Program-made: the position numbers and the translations under genes
From: Didymodactylos carnosus
Lineage: Eukaryota > Rotifera > Eurotatoria > Philodinida > Philodinidae
Direction: 5' to 3'
Assembly (NCBI GenBank): GCA_905250885.1
Contig: CAJNOQ010000069.1
Coordinates: 1-64,000 of the forward strand
Length of the DNA stretch: 64,000 bases
Notes under the pieces: model-generated
The model's input: the letters and a program-made list of their open reading frames with translations, nothing else
Database searches by the model: none
Told to the model about the DNA's origin: nothing
Part shown: positions 38,001 through 50,910 of the stretch, piece by piece
Layout of the letters: each line of letters opens with the position of its first letter
Position numbering within the stretch: position 1 is the first letter of the stretch

Positions 38001-41000
38001 AAAAGCGTAGCGGTGTTCTATTTCTTCTTTTTTAGCCTCTCTTTATCTCGCTTTTTTTTTCTCTGTTCTTTTTCTCTCTTCTATTCTCTAACTTGTAAAA
38101 TGTACTACTCATTCTAGATAACACACAATATTTCCCTCGATAATATAGTGCCTGGATTGTTGAAGGATTTTATCACTTGTTTTTCTTCTTGTCCTTCTTC
38201 CTTCTTCTATAGTTATGCCTTTTCCTCTCTGAAAATCAACCGTGCGTATAGACAATCTTTTTTTTTTTTCTTTTTTTATGTGTGCGCGTGTATGTATGTA
38301 AGAAAAAAATGGTACACAATGATGACACAACTCCGTCATTATCATAATTGCTCGTTTCGTGCGATATGATATCTTACTTTCGATATCATCATTATCATTA
38401 TGGCAATATAAAAATAATGTTCTATTTTAAGCAATTTATGTTAGAGTTTCAGAAAACAATAAGAACTATTGTTATCATTTTCTATAAGAATTTTGTTGTG
38501 TTATTCTCAACATTACTGTTGAAATTATTTTCGTCCAGATATATCACAGAAGAAAATAAATTAAAAACTTTAATTGATGATTTTTACTTAATTTGTTGAT
38601 AAAATATTAATAAGTAAAATCGAAGTTTCTTTAAAAATGTCTTTGATTCAACCATCTGTTATTAATAGAAAAACGTAACAATCACTCTTGTTTTGAACAG
38701 ATTAAAATAGACTAGTAATTGGTTGGTACTAGTTCATATATGAAATTTTTTTCTAAATCATCATAATTCATGACATTTTACAATACCTCAATAATCAAAA
38801 TGTGGAAAAAGAAAAGCATGCTTCATTACCATTTTAATTTCTCAACCGTAGATACAATGATGATAGTTTGTACAGGATGATAGTCACGGAAATAGAATAG
38901 TTTTTAATGATCAACAACCAAGATTTGCTCATGTGTTCTTCTTTATTTTTTCACTCGATAAAGACGACTTACAACTACTTGAAACACACAATTTATATCA
39001 ATGTGTTTTTGTCTAGTCTTGAGAGAATTGATTAGTCTATTGATGTCTTCATTTTGCGTGAACATAGATTTTCATTTATTATACATCACACGTTAAAGAA
39101 CAAAAAAAGAAAAATAACTGACGAAAGAATTTGGCAGTTATATAACCTTGAAATATATATATATAAGATCTATCACCTGAGTATATTATATTCTTACCGA
39201 ACTAGTTGATCTAATTCTACACATAATAACATATTATTTGTTGTCTCTTTTTTTCTTTCTCGTTCAAGAGAACCACTCGTAAGAACCTTGAAGAGAAGAC
39301 AAAAAAAAAGAAAAAAGTTGAACTGAAGAAATGTGTGTGCTAGAATTAATACAATTTTTGAGAAATACATACACACACCATCTTCGATCAGTCGGCAGAC
39401 AATGGTGAAAAAAACAAATTAACGTTTTTTTGTATTTATTCAAGCCTGGAAATCGAGGTCTTGTCTAGTCAAAACAAAGACGATGACAACTTACTACTTA
39501 CTCGTGCTTCTATCTTGTTTCTCACGACGATATCTTAATCAATCTTATCTAAAAAGGTTTTCAAGTAGATATCACGGATACAATGTCATGAATTATTCAT
39601 ACATATGAAGTATGATTATGATAAATCGATAAATTTTGAACAAATAAATAGATATTGTTGTTTTTCTTCTTCTAACGTTTGAACATCTTTGCGTTATTGG
39701 GTAGAAGTAAAAACTCGAAAATGAACTTCTTTCATAAGTTAACCTCTTTTTGAAGGAAAAGACAAACCGAAATTGGTAATGTAATTAAACGTTTCATGAT
39801 TGACTCTTAATTATTAACTATTTGTATGAAAGTTTTTTTTATTATCAAAATCAATTTGTCCTTCACTAGTACAACATTCAATGATAATGATGACACACAA
39901 TTTTCTTCCTTGATATGTCAGAAGTTTAACATGCTTGAAAAAACGAAGAAAAAAAAAACTAAATGGAACAATAAGTACTCAAAAACTACGTATAAATAGA
40001 CCAGACAACATAAAAGTGCACACTAATAATTTTCTATTTTTATGGAATTTTTTATACTCAAGTTTTTCTTTTTTTGTATTTATTACGTAAAAATGTTCTA
40101 GTAGAAAAAAATAAACTCTATTTCGTAATAAACATATTTTAATAGAGAAAAAAAATTGATGACAGAAAAGAAAGATTGCTACTTCTGTTCTCAATCGACG
40201 TATTTGTATTTTTTAATCATATTTAACTCGTTGTTAAATTAAGCTTTTAACTTTGCTCTGTGTGCTATAAAGTATATCTAAAGCACTGTCTAATAGAATA
40301 GAATGCATAAAAAATATTTGTTTTTCTTTCTAGTAGTTTCTACATATTTTAAAAAAAGAAAATTTATCTTTGGATTAATCTTCTTAAAAAAAGAATGAAA
40401 AATATTATTAATATCAATACATACATGAATCAACACAATATTTTATTTAAAAATAAAAATATTTCTATGCACATTATTATCAATAAAAACAAACAGAAAC
40501 TATGAGAAAGACAGACATCGCTCTATACAATGAAATATATTTCCATAAGAATATACCTTTATTATAGGCGTGTATAATCATTAGATATAAAATATAGATA
40601 AATAAAGCTAAATATTTGAACAATATATCACCAACAGAAAAATAACAAATTCATACAAAGTCAGGGAAAAGAGCTTTTTCTTATTCAGTACACTCGATAA
40701 CTCAGTAGATTTTGTATTTTTGGCAACGGGTACTGTCAACAGTTTAGGAAAATTTTCCAAATAAAATGAAGAAAAAACATTTCCGTAGGAAAATAATGTT
40801 AACTTCAAATCATTCTTAAACTTTTGACAGTATCTTTCGCTAAAAATAGAAAATCTACTAGATTATCGAGTGTAGTGTATACGAAAAAGTACTTTTTCAC
40901 AACTCTAAATGAACTTTATTTTTTTCTTTAAGTTGACATGATTTATATTATTTACCATAGTTATACCTATTACTTGCTAATTTCTACCTAAATTACTACG

Positions 41001-41690
41001 TACAACACTAAGGGATACTTCACAAAAGTAATATCCACTTCTTTGACAATAGGATAAGAATGAGATGAACAACTTTTCCGATTGCTAAGATAATTAGTAC
41101 TGAATTTGACAGTCCTGGAACGTACGTTAATAAGCATTTGCAATGGAAGTGACGAGGATGAGATTCTAGCAAAGGATAGACAGTGCTGACGCATTCTTCT
41201 TTATTGAAGTTCTTATTTCATCCAATTTTGAACGATTTAAATCTACATACTTTCTTATTCGCATTTGCACTGGACTATGGCACGTGGTCAAAGATCAGAT
41301 AGATATTGGTTCATGGTCAAATATGTTTTTTTGTGCAAATTAAAAGTATTTATTTCCTTAAAACAAAGAGAAAAAACGTACAAATACGAGCATACAAAAA
41401 TTTATCAATAAAAAAAAAATTCAGTTTAAAAGAAGAAGAATTTGAGGTATTTTTACATAACAAAATAATCAACCTATAATATATATATATAAATATATAT
41501 AGATATATATAGATAAGTATAGATATACATACGTAAAACTTCGAATTATATAAAGAAATTGAATACAAAATAAAAAATATTGTAAATTAAATAATTTACA
41601 AAATTAACAATAAAAAGTTGGATGGACTTCTGAACATATAGATTAAAAATTTGAGATTCAAATGTGTATATAGATTTTAATCTTCCACCA
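38001..41690. other. Gene-poor AT-rich stretch
   Basis: Contains poly-T/poly-A tracts and a (TA)n-rich patch at 41478-41530. No gene, RNA gene or transposon could be supported. Confidence 0.45.
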
Positions 41691-41695
41691 AACAT

Positions 41696-44600
41696 TTAGT
41701 GATATGTTTCTTGTGCTACCCAACCTTCAGGACTTTTTCGAATCATTAATTTACGTATTTCATCATAAATAAATATCATAATAGCAAATGGAATAGGAGG
41801 TAGCCACCATAAAGGTCTGAAAAAATAAAGTATACGTAAAATTTTATTATCGATATTATTTAATAGATATACATACTGTAATCGTTCCAAAAAGAGTGCA
41901 CGATTAAGGCCAGGAATATAGATTAATACAACGGCAACTGCTGGCATGAAAATTATACAGAAAATAACAAACAGATTTCTAAAATACAATATAAATTGAT
42001 TATTTTTAATGTACTTATAGAATAAACTTACGATCGAATGCCTTGTTGAAATAATGACAATCGTCTAGTTTTGCATATTAGTAAATTAGCTATTTGAACA
42101 ATAATAATTGCGGCAAGAAATGATGCATAACCAACATATTCCAATAATTTACGCTGACGATAAGTCTAAATAAATAAAATAAGATATTATTTTCTAATTT
42201 ATTTTATGTTGTCATTAGACATACCCATTCCTGTCCATAAGAATCTTCCAAATCATTTATGGCGGCTGCATCCCATGCTTTACGAATACCTTAAAAAGAA
42301 ATAAATATATATATATATACTAATAAAGAGACTTAAACTTATTTCTATAAATCTTTACCAAGTAATCTGGATGGCCAAAATCCATTTTCGGCCATAACAA
42401 CAAGATAGGTAAAAAATCCAGCTGTCACTTGTAACATTCCAATTTGTCCCCAAACCAATGATAATAAACTATAGTTTAGAAAATTGTCAGCGTACCCCTA
42501 ATCAGAGCTAAAATATGAAACTCCTCCGAAGGCAAAGATAGTGGTGTACCTATTATGTTAACTTTTAGAAGTTTTATCTGTACTTAAAAGGGGAAAAAAA
42601 TGTTGCGCTCTGATCTGTTACATCTGTAGAGCCATATGTTTAGTTCTATAGTGTCATTTTCTGACGGTCTGTAGGAGAGGGAGATATGATAAAAATTAGC
42701 GAAATAGCTAAAGATTTGAGTATAAAATCGAAACTTCTATTAAGATCAATAATCGGAGGAGTTACACAAAAAATAGTTAAAAGATTGGTTTTTCAAACAC
42801 AGTGAGTAGACTATACCGTCGATTAATCAATAAATCTCGAAATTTATCTATTGGTCCTCTTGTCATTAGATCCGATTCTGGTTTTTCATATGCCAAACTT
42901 ATTGTTGGTAAAAGTTCCGTTATTAAATCAATAATCAGTAATGTTATTGGACCAAGTGTCAACGGTATCTGTAAAATAAGGAACATTAGAAATGGAACTA
43001 ATTCGGGTACGTTAATGACCAAACAATAGGCAAGACATTTTTTAATGTTTTCCCATAAATATCGTCCTTTAAAAAAGAAAAATTATTATTATTAATAGAA
43101 TATTAATTCATCAAACTTAACATTTCATACCTTCCTCAATAGCACCCACTAGTGTATTTAAGTCATTATCTAATAAAACAAGATCAGCTTCTTGTCGACT
43201 TGATTCACTGCTACCTTTCAACATAGCTACACTAACATCAGCTTTTTTAATTGCTCCACGATCATCAGCTGATTGACAAAAACATGTTACAACAGCTTTA
43301 CCGAGTTGAGCACCTATATAAGATAGAGATAGACCTATTATTTATTAACTTACTATAGATAAAAAATATTTTACATTCGACTATTTTTTGTTTTTGACGC
43401 AATGTTGTACGAGCAAATGCCACTTCTGGTGCATTGATTATTGTATCAGCTAATTCTAGTTGTGATATGGCTTGAATATCACGGCCATGAATAATTATAG
43501 CATCAGCTTCTCTATACAAAAATAGATAAATAACTCATGATTAGTTGTTAATATGTAAATGTACTGTACTTACCGCGCTGCTACACGATCAAGAGGAACA
43601 CCACGCCTCATGGCAATATCTTCAACAGTTTCAGAATCTGGTGAGAATATTTTTAATCGTTTAGCTAGTGCACATGCTGTTACCGGATGGTCACCAGTGA
43701 TCAGTATTACCTGTAAAGAGAAAATACTTCGTTTTTACGATTCTTACGAAAAAAAAAAAAAAATGAACATATACCTTAACTCCGGCTAAACGACATTTTT
43801 TAATAGCTGTTATAGCATTGTCTTGTATTGGATCACTGAATGATATTAAACCAAGAAAACGCCAGATTTCTTGATTTTCTTCTCCGCGATCATATTGTCT
43901 ATCGGCAAAACCTAAATGAAAAAATATCTTTTAAAAACTGATTGTAAGCTATTCAAAAAATATTTTAAAAATGAAGTATTTAATTTTACCAAGAACAGTG
44001 TCTCCAAGTGAACCCATCTGTATACAGGCCTCATTGAATAATCGTTCCATATTTGCATCTTTTACTACTTCATCATCATTGAAAAAAACTGCCGCACAAC
44101 GACCAAATACACGTTCGGGCGCACCCATCATACAGTCAAGATGTACTACTGGATTTGTTTCATTAATAAAATGATATGATTCCTACAAAAAAAAATTTTT
44201 TTTCCACTTATATTGTTTGGATCAAATAAACATTTCATGACAATTTTGTACTTACAATTCTTTTCGTTTCTGGTGTAAAATGTGCTATTCTCTGTCTTGG
44301 ATATAATCGTCGAATTTCTGAAATATCGAGTTCTGCATACTCAGCATATTTCAATATGGCTATTTCTCTTGCATCACCGTCCCTAAAAGAAAAATTTAGG
44401 ATAGTATTTGTTTTACTCATGATGTTGAATATATATATTTACCATTCTCCAAAGGGTGCTAGTCGATTATAATTATTTTGATCAGCAAAATATTCTGCTC
44501 TACTACATAATACTGCTGCACGCATTATATTTTGCCAGCCAGGCATTAAACGAAATTCTTCAATAACTAAAATATTCAAATAGTCAGATAGAATGGGTTA

Positions 44601-47600
44601 TTTAATAGAAAAAAAATGAGGTACCAGTTGGATCATCTGTGGGTGCTGCTGAAATAATTCGTTCTTGATTCGATGGTATCCAAATTTGAGTCGTTGACAT
44701 TTTATTTGTGGTTAACACCGATTTGTCAACAAATAATATCGTTGTACATGCCAAATCATACAAGGCATCAATAACTTTTACTAAACAATTTCTTGTTGCC
44801 ATATGCTGAGCTGTTCGTGTTAAACATAACTAAAACAAATGAAAACAATAATAATGGTGACTAAGATAAAAATGAATTTTGTGTTTTACTTGAGCAATAG
44901 CTGGTAATATTTCTGGTATACAGGCAAGATAAACAGATATCATAATCTGAATGGCATACAACCAATAATAACCAGTTGCATAGAGAACAATAAAAAATAC
45001 TAAGCCTAATGCTAATCCAAATACGGTTAATGCAAGAAAAATATCTCGAATTGTACGAGCATAAATTGTTCGTTTAGGATCAAGACCTTGATGGAAAATA
45101 CTTATTAAAATACTATTTTACATTTATATGAATTTTATATACTTTCGGTAGTATTACACACTTTTCCCAATAGTGTATGTTGAGCTGTTTTAACAACAAT
45201 ACCAATAGCCGATCCATGTGTAACACTTGTACCACATAAAAGTAAATTCTAAAATAATAATAAAAATTTCAATACTATTCTTTTAAACGGTAAGAATAGT
45301 TCATAAATCTCCTACATTCGTTTCTAATGCATTGTCACTTGTAAAATCAGCTGATTTTGGAGCAGGATCAGCATCTTTTGTTATGATAGAATTATCAACC
45401 TTAGATATAAAAGATAATAAAGAATTATGTTCAAAAGCGATATTAAGATTTTCTGATGATTGTGTTTAACTTATTCTAAATTATTTTTGATTACGCTTAC
45501 CAGTAGACCAGGTGAATGGACAATTCGAATATCAGCAGCTACACGATCACCACCTCTTACATGGATAATATCACCGCGTACGAGATCTTCTGAATTAATT
45601 CTTTCCCATTCTCCTTCACGTTTCACATCAACTTGCTAAAATAGAAAAAGAAAAAAAAATTCTTAAACTTCATCATTAGAATAATCTGTAAATCTCATTT
45701 TTGCATAGAGTCACATTTCCGTTAACAAACATCATTTATATTTATTGTTCAACATAAAAGATGACAAACTGAAATCACACATTAAAGAAATGGAAAACTA
45801 AAACGGTGTTAAGAAGTACTAAGCATTTTTTGTTTGATCCAAGTTAGATACGCTGTTGTACGTAGATAAACGCCGGGATAGTTTCGTTTTGCACAACCGT
45901 AACCGTAGCTTGTAATACCACCGATATTCCATGTGTTATTTTCTTGAAACATTAGCGGACCTCCGGAATCGCCAGCGCTACAGAAAAAAATTTATTTTTT
46001 CTAAGTAAAGTAATAAAAAGAGCAAAATTGTTATTTACCAAGTATCTTTTGACCAATCTAAAGCTGCTGCACACAGTTGTCTTTGCCCATCAAAATTGAA
46101 ATCTGCGTATGCCAGACATGATCGTGATGCCAATACATTTACTTCAGCTTGTCGTAATACATTTGAATGTACACGTGCTGTTTCAGTTACAGTTCCCCAT
46201 CCAGCAACGCTAACTCGACTTCCCGCTTCTAAATTTTTTGGTGTTACACTAGTTGGTAAGCAAATAGGAGATATACGACCACCGAGTGGAACTGGTCGAT
46301 TCAATCTTATAACTCCAACATCATTTTCAAATGTATTTGATACAAAATTTTCGTGTACCCATATTTTTTTCGCACTATAAATTTCATCTGAACGTGTTAA
46401 ACGAATATCATGAACTCCAATTCGAATAATGAAAAAACTTTCCAATGATGGATTTGTTGTTGTAAGAGGGACAAATCGATCATCTATTTTTTGTTCTAAA
46501 CAATGTGCAGCCGTGAGTACGTGTGATTGTTCAATAAGTGTTCCACCACAAATATGCGTTCGATTCGACCATTGACCATTAGTTGCTCGATAACGAATAC
46601 CGATTGAAACTAACCATGGCCAACTGTTGGGTTTCGATTCAACACCGTTTATAATTTTAGATACAAAGGAATTATATAATGTCATAAAGAAATTGGTCGA
46701 TGTTTGATGTGTAACCGATGCTCTTCCACATGTGAATTGTTTATTGGCATTTGATGATGATAATGAACGGATAGAATTTGTTTGTTGCGGTAATATATCA
46801 ATAAGATATGAACTTTTTTCTTCTATTTTCTTTTTCGGACAACAATATTTGACACTATAATCATCACATAATTTTCGTTGATATTTAGCATCATAGTTAT
46901 TCAAACAAAATACATCGTATTTTCGAATAACGACAACATCAAGTGTACTATTCATATCCATTCCCATTTGATTCACTGCTGATATCGCCTTCGGATTTGC
47001 ACATACTAATTGTGGATAAAGACTGCGTATGGCCGTGTACATTTCATATTCACCTTGTTGAGTTGGACGATGAACATTGAACAATTGTGTCCATTCCCAT
47101 TGATCATTAGGTTCGCACTCTGACTGTATTCCAATTGTTGTTGCTGCTGTTGTTGTTGTTGTTGTTGTTGTTATGGTTGTTGTTATCAAAATTATTATTG
47201 TTAGAAGAAATATTTTACCTGACATTTTTTTACGATGAAGTGCATTCGTTGTCGAATATCAGAGTAACTTATTGGATTAAAAATGAATATGATTGTTTAT
47301 CTTCGGCCATGCATGATTTAAACTTTTAGTTTTTTAAAAATTTGAAATTGAAGAATAAGAAAACGATGAAACTAATAAAGGTCATTTGTCTGACGTGTAT
47401 GTGTGTGTTTCCGCCCCCCTTTGTATTTGATGACATATGATTGTGAAGGATGATCATCAACAAAAACTAACTTTTTTAGCAACGAGAAGGACAAAAAAAC
47501 TAAAATCTTATGTATCAATTTTAAAGTAGGGTGTGGTTTTCTTTTTTTTTCTTCTTAAATAATGAATTGAAACAACAATGAAAATAATTACATAAGAGAT

Positions 47601-49068
47601 CTTCTATAATCTGTTTGACACCCAACCTTCAATGATGAATATATATTATCAACAACAAAATATATAAGCTGGGTTAAAATTTAAACGGTTTAACTAACAA
47701 CATACAGCCATTTATTCATCGAGTACAAAAAATTATTTTTTAGAAGTTCAGTACAATAAATCATTGTTTAACATCAAACTTCCATTATGAAGTTTTATAA
47801 TAACGATGGTGAAAGAAAAAATTATTATTATTTTTTCTTCAAATAATCAAAATCAATTTTCATTGAAATTAGTTTAATAATATATCAGTATTATTCAAAA
47901 ATTCAATTATTATACGTTTTAACAGGTTAACAAAGCATCAATGTTGACTGATTGTAGCATTAAACGTACCTGTTTAATCTGATATCTAAGATGTTGTAAT
48001 TTATTTGCACTAATATGACTAACTGCAAATGTAAAAATACTTGGCAATAATATAAATATAATTAAAACCACCAACATATAAAGCTAAAATAGAATAAAGA
48101 CAAAAAAGAAATGTTATAATTTAAAGTAAAAAGAAAAAAGGTAATTTTCTTAACATACATTTTCAAATGTTGTATCTTGTCTTGTATTTAACTGAATAGC
48201 AAATGCCACAAAACAGAGTATGGCAAGTAAACTGAGAATGGATATAAAAAGGATATAAGGTTGTAACCAAAAACGTTGACACGATTTGGAAAAACTAACA
48301 TGAGGTGGTTCGATATAATTTCTACCTTCATCTTCCAAACGTTGTTTTGCTTGAATGCGAGTTAAACCCTAAAATAATAAAATAAAAACTATTAGTAACA
48401 AATTATAGATTTTTTTCTTTGTCTATTACCGTTTTAAGATCAGTATCAAAACGAATTACTAACTCCTCTATGGTAATTTGATGTTCATCCTGAATAGAAG
48501 AAAAAAAAATATAGATATCGTATTATTTTTGAACTAAGATCTAATTAATACTTACATAAATTAGATCAGCATTGATCATTGATAAATCAATTTCATTACC
48601 AATACGTTTTCGTTTACGTTTATTTAGTGGAGCCGTATGAGTTGTATTCATGGCTGCACGATAGGACAAAACTCGAGTTGAATCTGTCCGAATGCCTCTA
48701 TCTGGATCATTCTAAATAAAAGATCAAAATATTTATTAATGCCTTTATACAATAGTAAGATTCATGATTTAATTTTTCCACTATTAGATTGGAAACGACC
48801 AACAACGAAGTAGTAAAAATGAATCAGTATAAACGCTTTTGGTGATACATGCCTTGAATCACACAAACTCGCCTCTATTCTATAAATCAGGAAAATAAAT
48901 TTATTCAAATAGCATGAGGTCTATCTGTTAGAAAATGTATCATTTAAAACTTTCTTAGATAGATTATTTGAGCAAGGGTAAGATTTAAACTAAAGTGATC
49001 TATTCCTTATAGAAAATGAATATTTCGTGAAAATAGACAAAATAATTTTAGTATTAAAATCTTACCAT
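41696..49068 (-). CDS. Na,K-ATPase alpha-like protein with degenerate catalytic motifs
   Basis: About 20 short exons on the minus strand collinear with the Na+/K+-ATPase alpha chain. N-terminal exons are 48556-48711, 48430-48489, 48159-48368 and 47970-48083; an ATG|GTAAG at 49066-49068 gives a one-codon first exon in phase. The last exon ends [27 protein letters not shown] segments, A, N and P domains occur in order. Catalytic motifs differ: TGES is TKDA (45370-45381), DKTGTLT is DKSVLTT (44707-44727), KGAPE is MGAPE (44114-44128), GDGVNDSP is CQSADDRG (43255-43281). TGDHP and the phosphorylatable Asp remain. Cation-site residues are mostly kept: IPE in M4, VPE in M5, IDLITE in M6; the M8 QWAD is QIAN. 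Reading frames and splice phases are intact, so this is a gene, not debris. Inference: a non-pumping paralogue with a structural or regulatory role. One intron (45636-47969) contains a whole protease gene. Confidence 0.88.
42474..42790. repeat. Repeat-derived insertion within an ATPase intron
   Basis: This intron is about five times longer than its neighbours. It holds an imperfect inverted pair (ACTCCTCCGAAG near 42520; ATCGGAGGAGTTACAC near 42753). GGAGGAGTTACACAAAAAA also occurs at 62.37 kb inside the SPPL2-like intron element. No coding role. Confidence 0.45.
45741..45746 (-). promoter_or_regulatory. Polyadenylation signal of the nested protease
   Basis: On the minus strand AATAAA lies about 65 bases after the protease stop, still inside the host intron. 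It allows the nested gene to end its own transcript. Confidence 0.55.
45809..47225 (-). CDS. Secreted trypsin-like serine protease, nested gene
   Basis: Two exons, 46039-47225 and 45809-45977, join in phase (TG|C restores a Cys) to 451 aa. The protein starts with a hydrophobic signal segment, then a Thr-rich run from a short triplet repeat, then a six-Cys pro-region ending KYCCPK, a linker with CGRAS, and an activation site K|IINGVES. The S1 domain has the full triad: LTAAHC (His), NDVGVIRL (Asp) and CAGDSGGP (Ser). KDTCAGDS puts Asp at the S1-pocket position, so cleavage after Lys/Arg is expected. The layout resembles protostome CLIP-type proteases, though the Cys spacing is wider than in a classic CLIP domain. 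The gene lies inside an intron of the ATPase-like gene on the same strand and has its own AATAAA. Substrate unknown; a role in an extracellular protease cascade is possible. Confidence 0.9.
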
Positions 49069-49850
49069 GTTTAGGTTTGATGATAATTATTATACACAAT
49101 TAATTATTCTCAGATCAACCATTCTCAAACCACAAAAATAAAAGTCTTGTTGTTTATCAAAAAAGTTTTAATAGCATGTACAAAAAGACATTTATCGATG
49201 TCGACGATCTATACTATACTATGACTCGGTCAACATTAAAAAAAAAGTGAAGAGAAGAAGAAAAAGAAGAAGAAGAAATTTACAACTGTTTGAGTGAATC
49301 ATAAAAATGAAGGAAGCCTACATGAGTTTATTTTTCTTTCTTCTACCTTAATGTTGTTCTACAAAGAATGTGTCACACTCATATAAAACGAAACAAAAAA
49401 AAAATTTTTTTTTTACTTTTTCTTGTATTCTTCCTTTCTATTTCAGAGCAAAAACACGGACGAAACATCAAAATTTTATGAGTAGAGCAAAAATTATTCT
49501 TTTCATTTCACTCTCATACTTTTTTTTTTCTTCTACGTTTTTGTTTGTAATGAAACTAGCCTGATGTAACTATAAAGTCTTTTGTACCTCACCTTTTCTT
49601 TTTTAAGCGTGTTCTAAAGTGATCTACAAAGATTTGAAGGAAAAAAATTCCATATCATTAAGAATAGTCACATAATTTTAGCATAAAATATATTAGTTAT
49701 CATTTTGTTAATAGAGATGTATTTATTACTTATGACGTTCTACATTCATAATCGATAAATGTATGAGTGGGTGATCTCTTAATCCTAGTTTGTAAGTTGT
49801 TTCATCATTGCTTATTCTTCTTCACCTCACTTCTCATTTTTTTCTTTTTT
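49069..49850. other. Upstream flank of the ATPase-like gene
   Basis: AT-rich with GAA/AAG-rich and poly-T tracts. Probably holds the promoter, but no specific element can be supported. Confidence 0.35.
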
Positions 49851-49861
49851 TTCAGTGTGTT

Positions 49862-50155
49862 AAACGTTGTTTACCTGATGATATTGGTCGTTCTAAAGAT
49901 CTTATTCGTACAACAAGAGATTGAATGGTAGCTGCTCATAATTCTATGTTTAGAAATGATAAATTATTAAATGGAATACGACAGTACTTTTTCGATTATG
50001 ATCAAGTTTATAATTGTAAATAGGTTGATAAAAAAAATGCAAAATATCTTTTTGTTGCATGTATGCTGATTATTATAAGAAAGTTTACTATATTTTTTGC
50101 GAATATACACACGATAATCGATTTAAGAACGATCATTGCTCGACAAAACATTCTG
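49862..50155 (+). pseudogene. Broken coding-like remnant of unknown family
   Basis: After a pyrimidine tract and AG at 49855-49857, the forward strand has protein-like segments such as VAAHNSMFRNDKLLNGIRQY and VYYIFCEYTHDNRFKNDHC. The composition looks like real protein, but the frame is not continuous and carries a few breaks. I do not recognise the family. It could be a dead host gene copy or a mobile-element product. Confidence 0.4.
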
Positions 50156-50202
50156 ATTGAGTGAGAAAGCCGAGAATTTTTATTGATTATTAAAGTCCCT
50201 TC

Positions 50203-50227
50203 AACAACAACAACAACAACAACAACA
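50203..50227. repeat. (CAA)n microsatellite
   Basis: About eight tandem CAA triplets. Short simple repeat, no coding role seen. Confidence 0.85.
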
Positions 50228-50910
50228 GGGTTAGCAAACGAGTTCTAGACCGATTTTGAATTCGTAATTAAATGATGATAAAAAATCAGCTTTATTGGTT
50301 CTGAACTTAAACTATTTTAAAGAGTTTTTGTCGTAAAACACTGAAAACAATACATCACATTGGTTAGATAAAAAATAAATAAATATTAAAAAATGTAATT
50401 CAATAATCCAAAAAATATCAACAACATCGCAACGATATAATAATTATTCAATAGATTGTGATAGTGAATTATCAACATCACAATCCAACATTGTTGTAAT
50501 AAACAGTGTTGCAAAACAATGATGTCTCACGAAATCAAACACCATCGTTATGATCATCGTTATTCATGATGTATCAACTGTTCGTGAAACAATTAATGAT
50601 GATGATAATCATTAAGATGTTTCAATAATACAATCAAAATGAGTGAAGTCAATTTGGACAAAGAACTATTATGATTAAGAGAAATCATAAAAACATTATA
50701 ACAGAGATCAAATGGATATTACGCCGTATCCAACGCGAGTGCAGTCAAAAATCTAAAATTCTTTTCAACCATTTTTCTGAAACAAAGATCTGTTTTAGAA
50801 AAATACATTAAGCCTTTTGACAGAATTTGTATATTTCTTATACATATCAAGCGATTATTATGTGATTTCTCGTGTTTATTTCAAAAAATTTCTTAAAATG
50901 ACATAAGCAT

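Noticed and set aside
42802-43029. Plus-strand open frame over the ATPase M5-M6 exon
   Set aside because: Antisense shadow of the ATPase exon encoding [10 protein letters not shown].
46096-46380. 94-codon open frame antisense to the protease
   Set aside because: It is a shadow of the well-supported serine protease exon on the other strand.
50203-50227. CAA tract considered as part of a coding exon
   Set aside because: No open frame continues through it on either strand; simple microsatellite.
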